From Rozella allomycis CSF55 (Eukaryota; Rozellomycota), in contig KE561054.1 of NCBI GenBank assembly GCA_000442015.1, positions 62,001 to 126,000 on the forward strand: a stretch of DNA of 64,000 nt, given 5' to 3'. Below, piece by piece: positions 12,005 through 22,304 of the stretch; the stretch's first letter is position 1; each line of letters begins with the position of its first letter. The notes under the pieces were generated by a model, which was not told the origin of the DNA, did not search any database, and worked only from the letters and a program-made list of their open reading frames with translations. The translations under genes were made by a program, and so were the position numbers.

Positions 12005-12834
12005 ATGCAGCGATTTGCGTCACTTCTCCGACCGAACAACCCACCCCCAGGTTACCTTCCCTCAATTCATACTCTATCCCTGAACGAAGAAAGCTCTAAT
12101 AGTGCCCAAGTTTATACGTCTTCTTCCTCAACATCCCTTGATTCCTGGTTTCCGCCTGATACCGACAGCCCTATTTCAAACGAAGCCAAAAGACTAGATT
12201 CATGGTTAAATGAAGGCTGGAATATACCAGAAGTACCAGGAGCACATACTATTCGTGAACCAGAAAAAGTTGTTCCACTAAAGAAGCCCAGCCTTAATTC
12301 GTGGGAATCTATACCTTGCAATGACGGAAGTGACGCGCAGACCTATCCAATATCAATGAAGACTGTGGATCCTAAAAATGATGTGCCTAAAAGCACCGTT
12401 CACCCATCAACATCCTTTTGTTCCCAGAAAGTCTTGAATCGAATAAAACAAGACAGAGTTACCGTACAGCCTCGATTTCAGAATTCTTTTCACGCGCCAA
12501 CATCCACCAAATCCCAATGTTCTTGTGTAAAAGAAAGTAGCCTTGACGAAATGAACGATCCGATAGTTTACCTCCGATTTTTATTATCCCACAAAGAAAC
12601 AGGCGCCCTTATTGGTAAAAATGGTTCAAGAATAAACCAATATCGAAACAGGAAGGGAATTGTGCTATTAGATGTAAACAATGCTTCACACTCAGTGCCA
12701 TCATTAAAGGGCGAATATCGTGTAATGAAAATACAAGGCCGCCTTTCCGCGGTGAATGAAGTAAGCCACATTTACAATGATCATAGATTATCAAGGAAAT
12801 CATGTCGTTCAAGAATGTGAATGCTGAAGAGTAA
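12005..12834 (+). CDS. KH-domain RNA-binding protein with N-terminal LDSW-type repeats
   Basis: A long first exon encodes about 180 low-complexity residues, then a single C-terminal KH domain. The KH core is YLRFLLSHKETGALIGKNGS with the GKNG (GxxG) nucleic-acid loop, followed by YRVMKIQGRLSAVNE. A 26-nt intron then rejoins to IIKEIM, which completes the last helix, with the stop at 12832-12834; reading through the intron gives a spurious tail. Three spaced short motifs, LDSWFPPD, LDSWLNEGW and LNSWESIP, recur in the disordered part. Base composition is slightly less AT-rich than the neighbours. RNA binding is inferred from the KH fold; the target is unknown. Confidence 0.75.
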
Positions 12835-12907
12835 AGATTCGTTTAATTAATTTTAATAAAATGCATATTTTGAAACATAGTTTACGAAGTGTAAATGATA
12901 TTTTATT

Positions 12908-13532
12908 TCATTCATCACTATTATCAGGGCTAGAAAGTTTTTCCGTAATATCTAAAACTTCATCGTAGGTTATGTCACTTCTAGCCTTGATCATTCCTAA
13001 AATCGTAAATTACTCTGAATTGACAGTCAGCAGCGAGATGGTCAACCTCGTTGCAGATAATACAATGTATAGGTGATGGATTTTCGGCTAATTTCTGCTT
13101 CCTTTTCTCATTCAAGGCTTTTCGTTGTTCCTTTTCTATAATAAAGCGATTGCAATCATTTATGAGATGACCACGGCCACCACAGTTATAGCATCTAACG
13201 GTGTTTAAGACAATCTCAGTGGAAGTGTGCGTAATTCTATCATGGACGTCTCTTTCATAAACAAGTTTTGCAATCTATTTGAATAGACTATTGCTCGTTA
13301 CATATATTAAATGTCGTTGTGGACAGTCTTTGAAAACATGGTTTGGTAAATTGCATAATTTGCACGTTACTTCAGGTGGATAAACCCAACAATTTCGAGC
13401 GACATGTCCAGAAAAATTACATAAACGGCAAACCTTCTTTTTGGATTGGCCCTGTGGTATGACAAATGTACTAAAATGTGTTTTTATCTTATTGTAATGG
13501 GATAGAAATCCAAATTTTCTGCATTGATACAT
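12908..13532 (-). CDS. Zinc-knuckle protein with four CCHC motifs
   Basis: Four zinc knuckles are seen in order: CRLCNFSGHVARNC, CKLCNLPNHVFKDC, CYNCGGRGHLINDC and CIICNEVDHLAADC. The first two are in the 5' exon; a 27-nt intron after HLIY leads to the third and fourth. A 28-nt intron then joins to an acidic C-terminal tail (DITYDEVLDITEKL...) with the stop at 12908. The start is uncertain; I chose the ATG at 13530-13532, because the longer frame begins only at GTG. The family could be the Air1/Air2 group of the TRAMP RNA-surveillance complex or another nucleic-acid-binding knuckle protein. It is convergent with the KH gene, 73 bases away. Confidence 0.7.
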
Positions 13533-13741
13533 CAAGACCCCTGTTAAGTCTGTTATCACAATTCATAGATTTTTGTAAGCTAATGTTTCAATAATAAAAT
13601 TTTAAACAGTAATTTAATATGATATTATGAAAAACCATACATAATATGATAAACAATACAATGTATTTTGGAATTTGGCATGAAAAGAACCAATTTTTTG
13701 TGAACAATAATTAAATCATTAATCTAATCATACGCTTAAGA

Positions 13742-15662
13742 ATGAGTAGAAAGTTTCATGACAACTTCCACGTAAAGGCAAAAATAGGAGAGGAAAGCTT
13801 ATTTCACGAAAGGGTTAATGGATAACGCAAAGTTTAATTTGGACCTGGAGAAACCAAAAAAGAAGATCATGGTTCAAGAGCATGACTTTGTTGATGGGAT
13901 AACACCAAAGGAAATTGAAATGACTCGGTTGGTTTTGCAATGGATGGAAGAACATGGATACAAGTACAACTATAGCACGTATATTTTAACAGAAATTCTA
14001 AACGTTTGTTGGAGCGAGAGTCTGGAATTGCAATGGAGCCAGACCTTGTATCAAAGTTCAAAAAGGCCCTTTTGAGTGGTGATTGGGATTGCGCTGGCAA
14101 TATATTGCCAAAGTTAATTAGACATGATTGTGATTATGAGGTAAAGTATGAAAAGAATAATTTAGTTGACCGCATTGTATCATTTAAAGAAACAGCAATT
14201 CATGGAAAAGATACAGGCCAAAGAAATGGGTGATGCAATTACTATCTTACAAAACGTTTTGACAAAGCTAATCCATGAACCGAAAGAATTCAATATCTTG
14301 GCAAAGTAACTAAATTGTGCATAAAATTAAAGATATATATTGCATTCAAATACTCTGCCAAAATGTTATGAATCTCGTTCAATACTATTGGACAAATTGA
14401 GTGGTATTGTAATTATTTGCGATTTACTCAAGAATTTATTTCGCCAACCTTGTTGATTCCAAAGGCTCGCCTGGAGAAATTGACGGCAAACGGTGTTGCT
14501 CACCAGCTTGAAAATTGTTATTATCATTTGTACGATGAGGGAAATACCATTTCGTTATTGTCTGAACATAACTGTGAAAAGTAAGTATTCCTATGATTAC
14601 TAGTAGGAGCGATTTCCCTAATAAAGCATTCCATAAGTTTAATGATCACAACGATGAAATTTGGTACGTTAGCTTTTCAAACCGCGGACAATATTTAGCA
14701 TCAGCGTCAAAGGATACAAAAGTCCATGTCTATAAATCACCAGTAAGCAAATCGACTATATTTATATTGTTTAAAACTTTATTTTGTTCTTTAAATGGCC
14801 ATTCAGACGCTGTCACGTTTTTAGCATGGAAGGATTGTGACACCCGTTTGTTAACTTGTTCAAATGACACGAGATTGATACTTTGGGATATTGAAGTAAA
14901 TCAAAGTTTAATTTATAAATCAGAAAAGTGGAGATATCGTTCATCAATATAGGGGCCACCAAGGGCCTGTTTTATGCTGCGCCTGGATGCCAGATGGTAC
15001 ATCATTTCTGTCATGTAGCCTTGATATGTCTATTATACTATGGGTATAGCAATAATCTAATGTATAAGAGAATATTGATGGATCTAAACACCACATTTGG
15101 ACTGGATTGAGAGTCACGGACGTTTGTGTTTTAAAAGATGGTTTGCGTGCATTGTTCACTGCGAACGAAACTAAAATAATTCTGGTCAATCTAGAAAATT
15201 TCGAGTTTGTTTGCACAATTCAAGAGTCTGATTCAATCTCATCATTAAAATTGAGTGGCGATTCTTCAAACTTTTTGGTTAATTTGGCTTCACAGGTAAA
15301 TACATTGTTATGGCTTAAAAAAGGAAATCCATCTTTGGAATATTGAGCAAAGGAAACTCGTGTCTACGTATATTGGGCACAAGCAAGGTAAGCTAATTTC
15401 GTACAATTTCTAGGTCGGTATGTAGTACGATCTTGCTTTGGTGGAAAACATGAAAACTTTATTTTAAGTGGAAGCGAAGGTAATTACTTAATTTCTCTTA
15501 GTTTACGATAACAAAGTATATGTTTGGAACAAGAAGCTGGTAAAGTGCATCGACGCTATGGAAGGTCATCAAAAGACAGTAAATTGTGTTGCATGGCATC
15601 CATACAAGCCGATATTTTGTTCAGCGAGTGATGACAAGACCATAATCATTTGGAGCAAATAA
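13742..15662 (+). CDS. GID7: GID7/WDR26-like subunit of the CTLH/GID ubiquitin ligase
   Basis: LisH/CTLH plus WD40 protein that scaffolds the CTLH/GID E3 ligase. The N-terminal part has LLERESGIAMEPDLVSKFKK and LSGDWDCAGNILPKL, the CTLH signature. Then LTANGVAHQLENCYYHLY precedes a WD40 propeller: DEIWYVSFSNRGQYLASASK, WKDCDTRLLTCSNDTRLILW, and at the end GHQKTVNCVAWHPYKPIFCS with DDKTIIIW. Many introns of 22-30 nt break the frame. One near 15480-15502 is only 22 nt. The start is either the ATG at 13742 (requiring a 19-nt intron) or the ATG at 13818; both are in phase downstream. Tandem with PAC1, another LisH-WD40 gene. Confidence 0.85.
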
Positions 15663-15831
15663 TAAACATTTATTGCTTTTATCGTTTCGTTTCTCATTTT
15701 AAAAGTTCGATAAATCTCAGGAATAAAGTAATACTTCAGTAAAAACGCCAAAGCTTTTTATATTCATCTCGCTGCCTGATCTTTTCTTTAAACAAGATTT
15801 CACTTTGGCTTTTTGGAATTTTCAATTTTTC

Positions 15832-17531
15832 ATGTCCCTATTAACGGACAAACAACAAGAAGAATTGTAATTTTCTTACTATAAATCTATAAAGGAATCT
15901 TTCTATTTTAGATTACCTACACACACGGGGCTTTTCAGTTAGCCTTCACCGATGATCAATGGCTTATTAGCCACGATTACGACAAATTAACACAATTGCT
16001 ATATATTTGCTACGTTTTCTTTACTATCATCCATAATCAGCACATGAGTATACCTAAAACAGTAGAACAAACAAACTTGACTGGAGAAGATATGGAACAA
16101 TTAGCACACATTCTTTTGCCCTGAAGTAATCAACCCATTACAATACTACCTAAAAATAGATAACACAAATCCCTAGGTATACAAATGACATTAGACAGCA
16201 AGCACGATGAGACGTTAAAACNAGAGTTTCACAACTTTAAGCAAGGAAACCGGACTGGATATAGAGAAAGATGGAAAGCAAAGATATTCAGGCCTTTTGG
16301 AGAAAAAATGGATGTCTATTCTAAGACTCCAACGAAAAGTACAATACCTCCTTTCACTTTATTAGATAACAGATTTGGAATCTAAAGTTACGCAATTGCA
16401 ATCCGAAGTAGAATCAGGGGGAATGAAAAAGACGAAAAATAAAGTCGACTTAATTCCCAAACCCCCAGAAAAAATAACGCTTAGTGGACATAGAAGCCCC
16501 GTCACATTTGTTACCTTCCATCCGCGATTTAGTTATTTGGCGTCATGCTCGGAAGATGCTACGATTAAAGTCTACGACTGGGAAACTGGCGAATTGGAGA
16601 AAACACTCAAAGGGCACACAAAGGCTGTGCATTGTATTGATTTTGACCCCAAAGGCGATCTCATCGGTAAAAATGTAGAATATTTGTTATGAAGCAAGCT
16701 GTTCTAGCGATTTGACAATAAAAATATGGGATATGAATGATGATTACAATTGTATTAAAACTCTTTATGGTCATGATCACAGCGTGTCATCAATTAAGTT
16801 TTATAGTGGTGGTGAAATGATTGCCAGTGCTTCCAGAGATAAAGCTATCAAATTATGGGAAATTTCAACGGGGTATTCTGTTTCATAAATTTTCTAAATA
16901 GATTTTGCGTAAAAACAATTCAGGGGCATTCTCAATGGATTCGATCATTAAGCATTTCCGAAGATAACAAATATTTAGCATCATGCTCCTCAGATCAAGT
17001 AGCTATTAATTTTTCGTTTGAAAGACAATTAAAATTTGGGACATTCTAACTGGGGAATGCAAAAACGAAGCAAAAGGACATGAACATGTAATTGAACAAG
17101 TTTGCTTTCTCCCTTCGACGAGTCACACTTTTATCAAATCTTTGTGTCAGCTTAAAGTAAAATTTTGAAAACTTGCAATAAAAGAAAATTGAAGGACCCC
17201 TGCTTGTTTCCGCATCAAGGGACAAGTCGATTAAATTATTTGATGGTCTTTCGGGGCAATGTCTTTATACATTTGTAATATTTTTGATTATCTGATATAG
17301 AATGGACACGATAATTGGGTGCGTGGAGTGGCTGTCCAGCCGATGGGAAAGTATCTCTTGTCTGTTTCCGATGACAAGTCTTTGAGGGTTTGGGATTTAG
17401 AGAGCGGAAAATGTGTTAAACATTTTGAAGCTCATTCCCATTTTGTGACATGTATTGCGATCCACCCATCTGCCCCCTTAGTGGCTACAGGTAGCGTCGA
17501 TCAAAAAGTTTGCGTATGGGAATCTCGATAA
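15832..17531 (+). CDS. PAC1: PAC1/LIS1, dynein regulator
   Basis: LisH-coiled coil-WD40 protein that binds dynein and, in animals, platelet-activating-factor acetylhydrolase. LisH begins [12 protein letters not shown] (15832). A 28-nt intron leads to [10 protein letters not shown], and the next exon gives [20 protein letters not shown] and [10 protein letters not shown]; a further 27-nt intron leads to [16 protein letters not shown]. The WD40 propeller starts [20 protein letters not shown] and runs to the usual end [13 protein letters not shown] at 17531. Short introns of 29 and 26 nt lie near 16873 and 17276. Oddity: between the LisH and coiled coil an apparent 287-nt intron (15938-16224) is ten times longer than any other and ends beside an ambiguous base (N at 16222). 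Confidence 0.9.
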
Positions 17532-17574
17532 GTAATGCATTTCAAATAAATTAATTTTATTGATAGAAAACACA

Positions 17575-18595
17575 TTAATTTCCAATAAATTCTTTTCCAG
17601 CCTTTGGAAAAATGACGCCAGGGTCTTCAATTGGTGTGGCAGAATAATCTTCAGAAGAAGGCAAATCAGGTTCTTCCACTCGCACGCAATAAAATTGCCG
17701 AAGTGCATTCATCGCCGCCTTAAATGTCTATCGAATAATGCATTTACACTTCTGCGCGCTTGCTTTTCATTTGGCGCGAAACCTTCACCAAGCTTTTCTT
17801 CTCCAGAGTAAACTCCCATAATGTACATGGCGCTTTCAGATCCTTTACCATTTTCAGCTAGAATTCATTTACACGACAGCATTCCTATTACCTATATTCC
17901 GCCCTAGGCTTTTGTAATCGTCTCAAATGAGCAGATAAAATACTATTAACGTAATAATAATGCTTTAATGGATTATAATTCATACTCAAACGGTAACAAA
18001 AATTATTCAATATAAATTGGCGGCAAGCCAAAGCCCCCTGTCAAATTCAATGGAAAAATTTTACCCTTTCCCAGTACAATGCTCCGATCAGTGCAAGCAA
18101 TGATTGACAAGCAATTGTTTTATCAGTCAAATAGTTTTTCTAAATTGCAAAACACGTATAATTACGGGTAATCTGCAAACAACTTTTTGAACACCGTATT
18201 TCTGTGCCACATCAAAAAGCACACTATGTGTATAAAATTCACCGATAGTAGCGGTCAATGGAGCCACCGGGAGTTTTGGGTATTTGAAATAGATGTATTC
18301 CGTAATATACATTTTCAGCGCGGCTGAACCCATATAAGATAATTTTGCAAATCTAGGTAATGAATAAAGGATAATTAAACCTTGTGTTTGAAGGATCGGC
18401 ACTGGGATGTATTATGGCGTCAAGAAATCGTTTAGGAGACAATTCTTCAAGACCCATTCTTGCTGCCAATGCGTGCTCAGCTGCAGTTAGGGGTGACGCA
18501 CTGATTCTTCCTTGAAATTCCAAATTATTTGTCATAGAACGTAACCGTTCTATTTGATAAAGTTTCAGTTTCCGATGAACAGAAAGGGAAGTCAT
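17575..18595 (-). CDS. MRPL3: Mitochondrial large-ribosomal-subunit protein mL44
   Basis: Mitoribosome component built on an RNase III-like fold followed by a double-stranded-RNA-binding domain, not expected to be catalytic. Exons give FQGRISASPLTAAEHALA, LSPKRFLDAIIHPSA, then after a 28-nt intron RFAKLSYMGSAALKMYITEY and KYPKLPVAPLTATIGEFY. Later exons hold SLLALIGALYWERG and the dsRBD-like MYIMGVYSGEEKLGEGFAP. After a 29-nt intron comes AAMNALRQFYCVRVEEPD, closing at 17575. I place the start at the ATG at 18593-18595, which gives a basic, presequence-like N terminus; the longer frame starts only at TTG. The 3' end lies 43 bases from the PAC1 stop. Confidence 0.86.
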
Positions 18596-18712
18596 ATAGA
18601 GTGGCGCAGTGTGGTTTCTGTCATGAACTTCAACGTAAAATAAAAAATATATTTGCGGCAATTAATAATTGAAAATAAAAAATGAAATCGTTTGAGATTT
18701 TAGTTGTGGCTG

Positions 18713-19995
18713 ATGTTAAATAATTCTTTCGACCGGAAAGTATCTGTACTAGGGCTTGTTATTAAAGATTCGAAAAAAATTCAGCATGTTTTACAGCTTT
18801 TAAAAAAGTATCTAACATTTAAATAATGTAAAAAGGGAATCTTTGGTTATAAAATATCAAAAATTTCCAGTCGTGAGAGAAATACAGGGAGAAAAGTGTA
18901 TTATTCTTTCAGAATCTATTCAAGGTATCTATTTATGCATTATAACAATAAAGATGAAAAGGAATTCCCAGAATCGGTCCTCGAACAATTAAGAAAAAAT
19001 GACATAGAATGTAACTTTATTAAATCCGAAGTTGTTATCAAATTCGACAATTTAACGAATGATCAGGCTTTGGACATGTTATTACCTAGTGATATTGCTA
19101 GAGTAAAGTCATTTGAGAGGATCGGTCATATTGGTAATGTAATCTTAACTAGTAAAAGAGCGCATTTGAATTTGCTCCCAGAGCACGATTTATACAAGAA
19201 AGAGATTGGAAGATTGATTATTGAAAAAAATCCAGGAATTAGAACGGTTGTGAATAAAATGGACAAAATCGATACTACTTTTCGATTCTTTGCAATGGAA
19301 TTGATTGCTGGGGAATATGATATGCTAGCGAAAGTGAAAGAAGAAAATTGCATTTTTGAGTTTGATTTTTCCAAGGTTTATTGGAATTCTAGACTACAGC
19401 ACGAGCACAAAAGGTTAGTTGATACTTTTAAGCCGGGTGAATATATTTGTAAGCACATTTTTTGATTTATAAAGGCGATTTATTTGCCGGGGTTGGTCCA
19501 TTTGCCATTCCTGCAGGAAAAAAAGAATGCATCGTTTATGCCAATGATTTAAATCCAGAGTCATTCAAATATCTCCAAAGAAATATAAAATTAAACAAAG
19601 TAAATGTAATACTGACTTAATTTTTAGGTAGAAAAGTTTGTCCATTGCTTTAACATGGATGCAAAAGAATTCATCGCCGAATCTACTGGATACCTAACGA
19701 ATTCAGAATTTGATCACTATATAATGAATCTACCTGCCTCTGCTACTTCGTTTCTCAAGGAATTTAACAAGCTGACGTTTGCAAAGCCTCCTACCATTCA
19801 TTGTTATTTGTTTGCACCAAAGAATAGTCAGGACAAGGAAGTTATTAAAGTATGTCCTTACAGTTTTTATTTTAGATTGTCGAAGAAAGCTACGGAAAAG
19901 AAATAACTGGCGAAGTTTCTGTGCATCAAGTTAGAAGTGTGGCGCCCAACAAGGACATGTTTTGTTGCTCATTTAGAATGCCCAAATCAGTGTAA
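18713..19995 (+). CDS. TRM5: tRNA (guanine37-N1)-methyltransferase Trm5
   Basis: SAM-dependent enzyme that makes m1G37 in tRNAs, in cytosol and often mitochondria. The N terminus [20 protein letters not shown] is joined by a 28-nt intron to [17 protein letters not shown], and a 29-nt intron gives [12 protein letters not shown]. The middle contains [40 protein letters not shown] and [12 protein letters not shown]. The next exon carries the SAM-binding [16 protein letters not shown] and [20 protein letters not shown]; then [14 protein letters not shown], in which the family's catalytic NPP(A) region appears as NLPAS. The end [18 protein letters not shown] matches the family; stop at 19993-19995. 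Confidence 0.9.
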
Positions 19996-20084
19996 GATTT
20001 TCTAAAAGACACGAGTAGAAAAAAAATAAAGCTAAATTAACGATTAAGAATATTATTAATAAATTTTCCATCATGCTTTATTGC

Positions 20085-22174
20085 TTAGTAATCATCATCG
20101 CTGGGTGGTGGGGGTTCTTTTAGAACATCTTCTAAACTTTTATGGCGAGATAATTCTGTTAAAACTTGTTCATCCACAGGCAAAACAGACTTTCTCCTAA
20201 AACGAGAAGGGCTAGGCTTCTCCTCGAATTGTTGCTATTTTATAGCCAGGGTTATACATACCATGTCTTTGACAATGACGTCAAACGCTTCATTTTCATC
20301 CACAGCAGACGATTTATTTTCCTCTGCATTGCCCTGTTCAAATTCTAATTAAATATAGTAAATTGTTTAATACGCTTAATGTACTCTGAAGGAGTGGATT
20401 GCGTTGGAACTCCTTTAGCCAGCCTAGACGCGTTAGCAGCAGCCATGCTTTCTATTCTTGACCAAACCTCGTCCCTATCTTTTTGTTTCTTTTTTTCACT
20501 GGTCGTATTTATAAAGTAAACCTTACAATTGCCTATTCTGTTTAAATTGATTGGTGCATTCATCGAACAGTTTTGGGCTGATTTCCATAAACAACTTTAA
20601 AGCGTTGTAAACAAGACCATGAATCGTCCTATTGAAGAAATAGAGTGATATAAATACCTATTCCAATGTGTTTTTGAATTTTTGTAAAGGGAAGAGAACA
20701 TTATTGGAAGGATTACTTGAGCGTTTTCACCCACAAGATTAATGATATATTCATTATTCCAGTAATAAAGAGCCCTTTCTGCAACCTATCTTTTAAAGAA
20801 TTCCTAAATACCTGAAAGTGTGGAGAGGACACACATTTTGCAATTTGTTGGAACAGTGGGACTTGAATTTTAGAAAACTCTTGAGGCTCAATGATGTCTA
20901 GAATCTCTTCAATCTCATTCAAGAACATGACCTCCTTTGGCGAATTAACCTTTGGCCAATACTTTAAGAGGCCCCCGACAACCTTTGTAATGATTTGAAT
21001 AAAAATACTTCAAATGTTAGTGTCGGATCCTTTTCCAAGAATTGAACCACGCAATATGCTAACTGTGGGTGATATAGCGCTAAAGATTTCGCTTTATGAA
21101 GTGGAATCAAAACTCGCGTTAAAAAGGTCTTGTGCTCTTCCTTTAAAGGTAGCGCAAAACCATTTATAATGCTGCCTAATATTTCCAGTAATTCGGCTAT
21201 CCCATTGTGCCTTTCCGTCTCATAAATAAATTGAAAAAAGACATGGTTTATGGATCGTCGAATAAAAGCTCTCAAATTTAAAAACTTTCCATAAATTCGA
21301 TGAAGAGTTGTCTTTAAGAAATCTCTCTCTCTTGGATCTTCACTGTCAAAGAGATCCAACAATGACAATACAAACTGCTGATCAATATATTTTTTAGCAA
21401 TGTTGGTATTAAAATCAGGCGATTCCAAAAATCTCAAAAAGAATTCATAAACAATTTGCAAATGTGGCCAAGCCTGCTCCAAAATAGGTTCATCCTCTTC
21501 AGGGTCAAATGCGTCGCCGATTGGGTTGCTTTGAGGCGGAATTGGTCTAAACAAATTCATTGAAAACTATCAATACGAACAATTTCGCTTACCACTTTCA
21601 TGATTTCTGGATATATTTGTTCCGTTATTACTCCCCTGTTAGTTGAGATATAATCTACAAGCTCAGTCAAAGTATTAGCTTTGATTTCCTTTCCTTTTAA
21701 ATCAGACATGACATCATTAAAATCAAATATAACACAGCATTGATATAGTTTTTTCAAGAACAATTCATGTCTTTCGCCTAAACTAATGTCTACTTTAACA
21801 TAATGAATTATATCAAACCTTTCAAATTGGCCAATTTTTCTAATTCAACCTTTTCAGTTACATGAAATCTAGATGATCTTTGTCTACGCGGTGTTTTCGA
21901 TAAGGGGATGGAATCTTTGGGTGTATTCTTTAAACGGTTCATGGGATTCGTTTTTGGTGCTTCTTTTTCATTTTTATGCATTATCTAAATATTTAATTTG
22001 TAGCAAAATAATTTACTTCGTCCTTTTTAGGAGGCATTGTCAAGCTGTCTTTTTTAAGAACGATAGAAACCGGTGTTTGTTCCGTTGTTGGGATATCTTC
22101 AGACTCTTTTTTATCGCGAGTATTGGTCTATAACATTTAACCAATCTTTGTACTCTTTTTGTTAGCCGATTCAT
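20085..22174 (-). CDS. RTS1: PP2A regulatory subunit, B56 (B-prime) family
   Basis: Targeting subunit of protein phosphatase 2A. The N-terminal exons (MNRLTKR..., a basic, serine/proline-rich tail with [12 protein letters not shown]) are joined by 26-32-nt introns to [16 protein letters not shown] and [20 protein letters not shown], the start of the B56 HEAT-like core. The core continues with [40 protein letters not shown] and [20 protein letters not shown]. The last exons ([14 protein letters not shown] and a proline-rich end SDDDY) close at 20085. B56 proteins bind LxxIxE motifs in PP2A clients. A striatin, the other major fungal PP2A scaffold, lies at 51.8 kb. Confidence 0.9.
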
Positions 22175-22304
22175 ACAATCCAATCGGGCAATTTACCTCT
22201 TTTAAGCTTTCACTGATGGAAAATTCTTAATTGTCAAAGTACTCAATAAAATCAAGAAAATAAATTTAAAATTGCCATTTATTTGCAAGTAATTTTTTGT
22301 AAAT

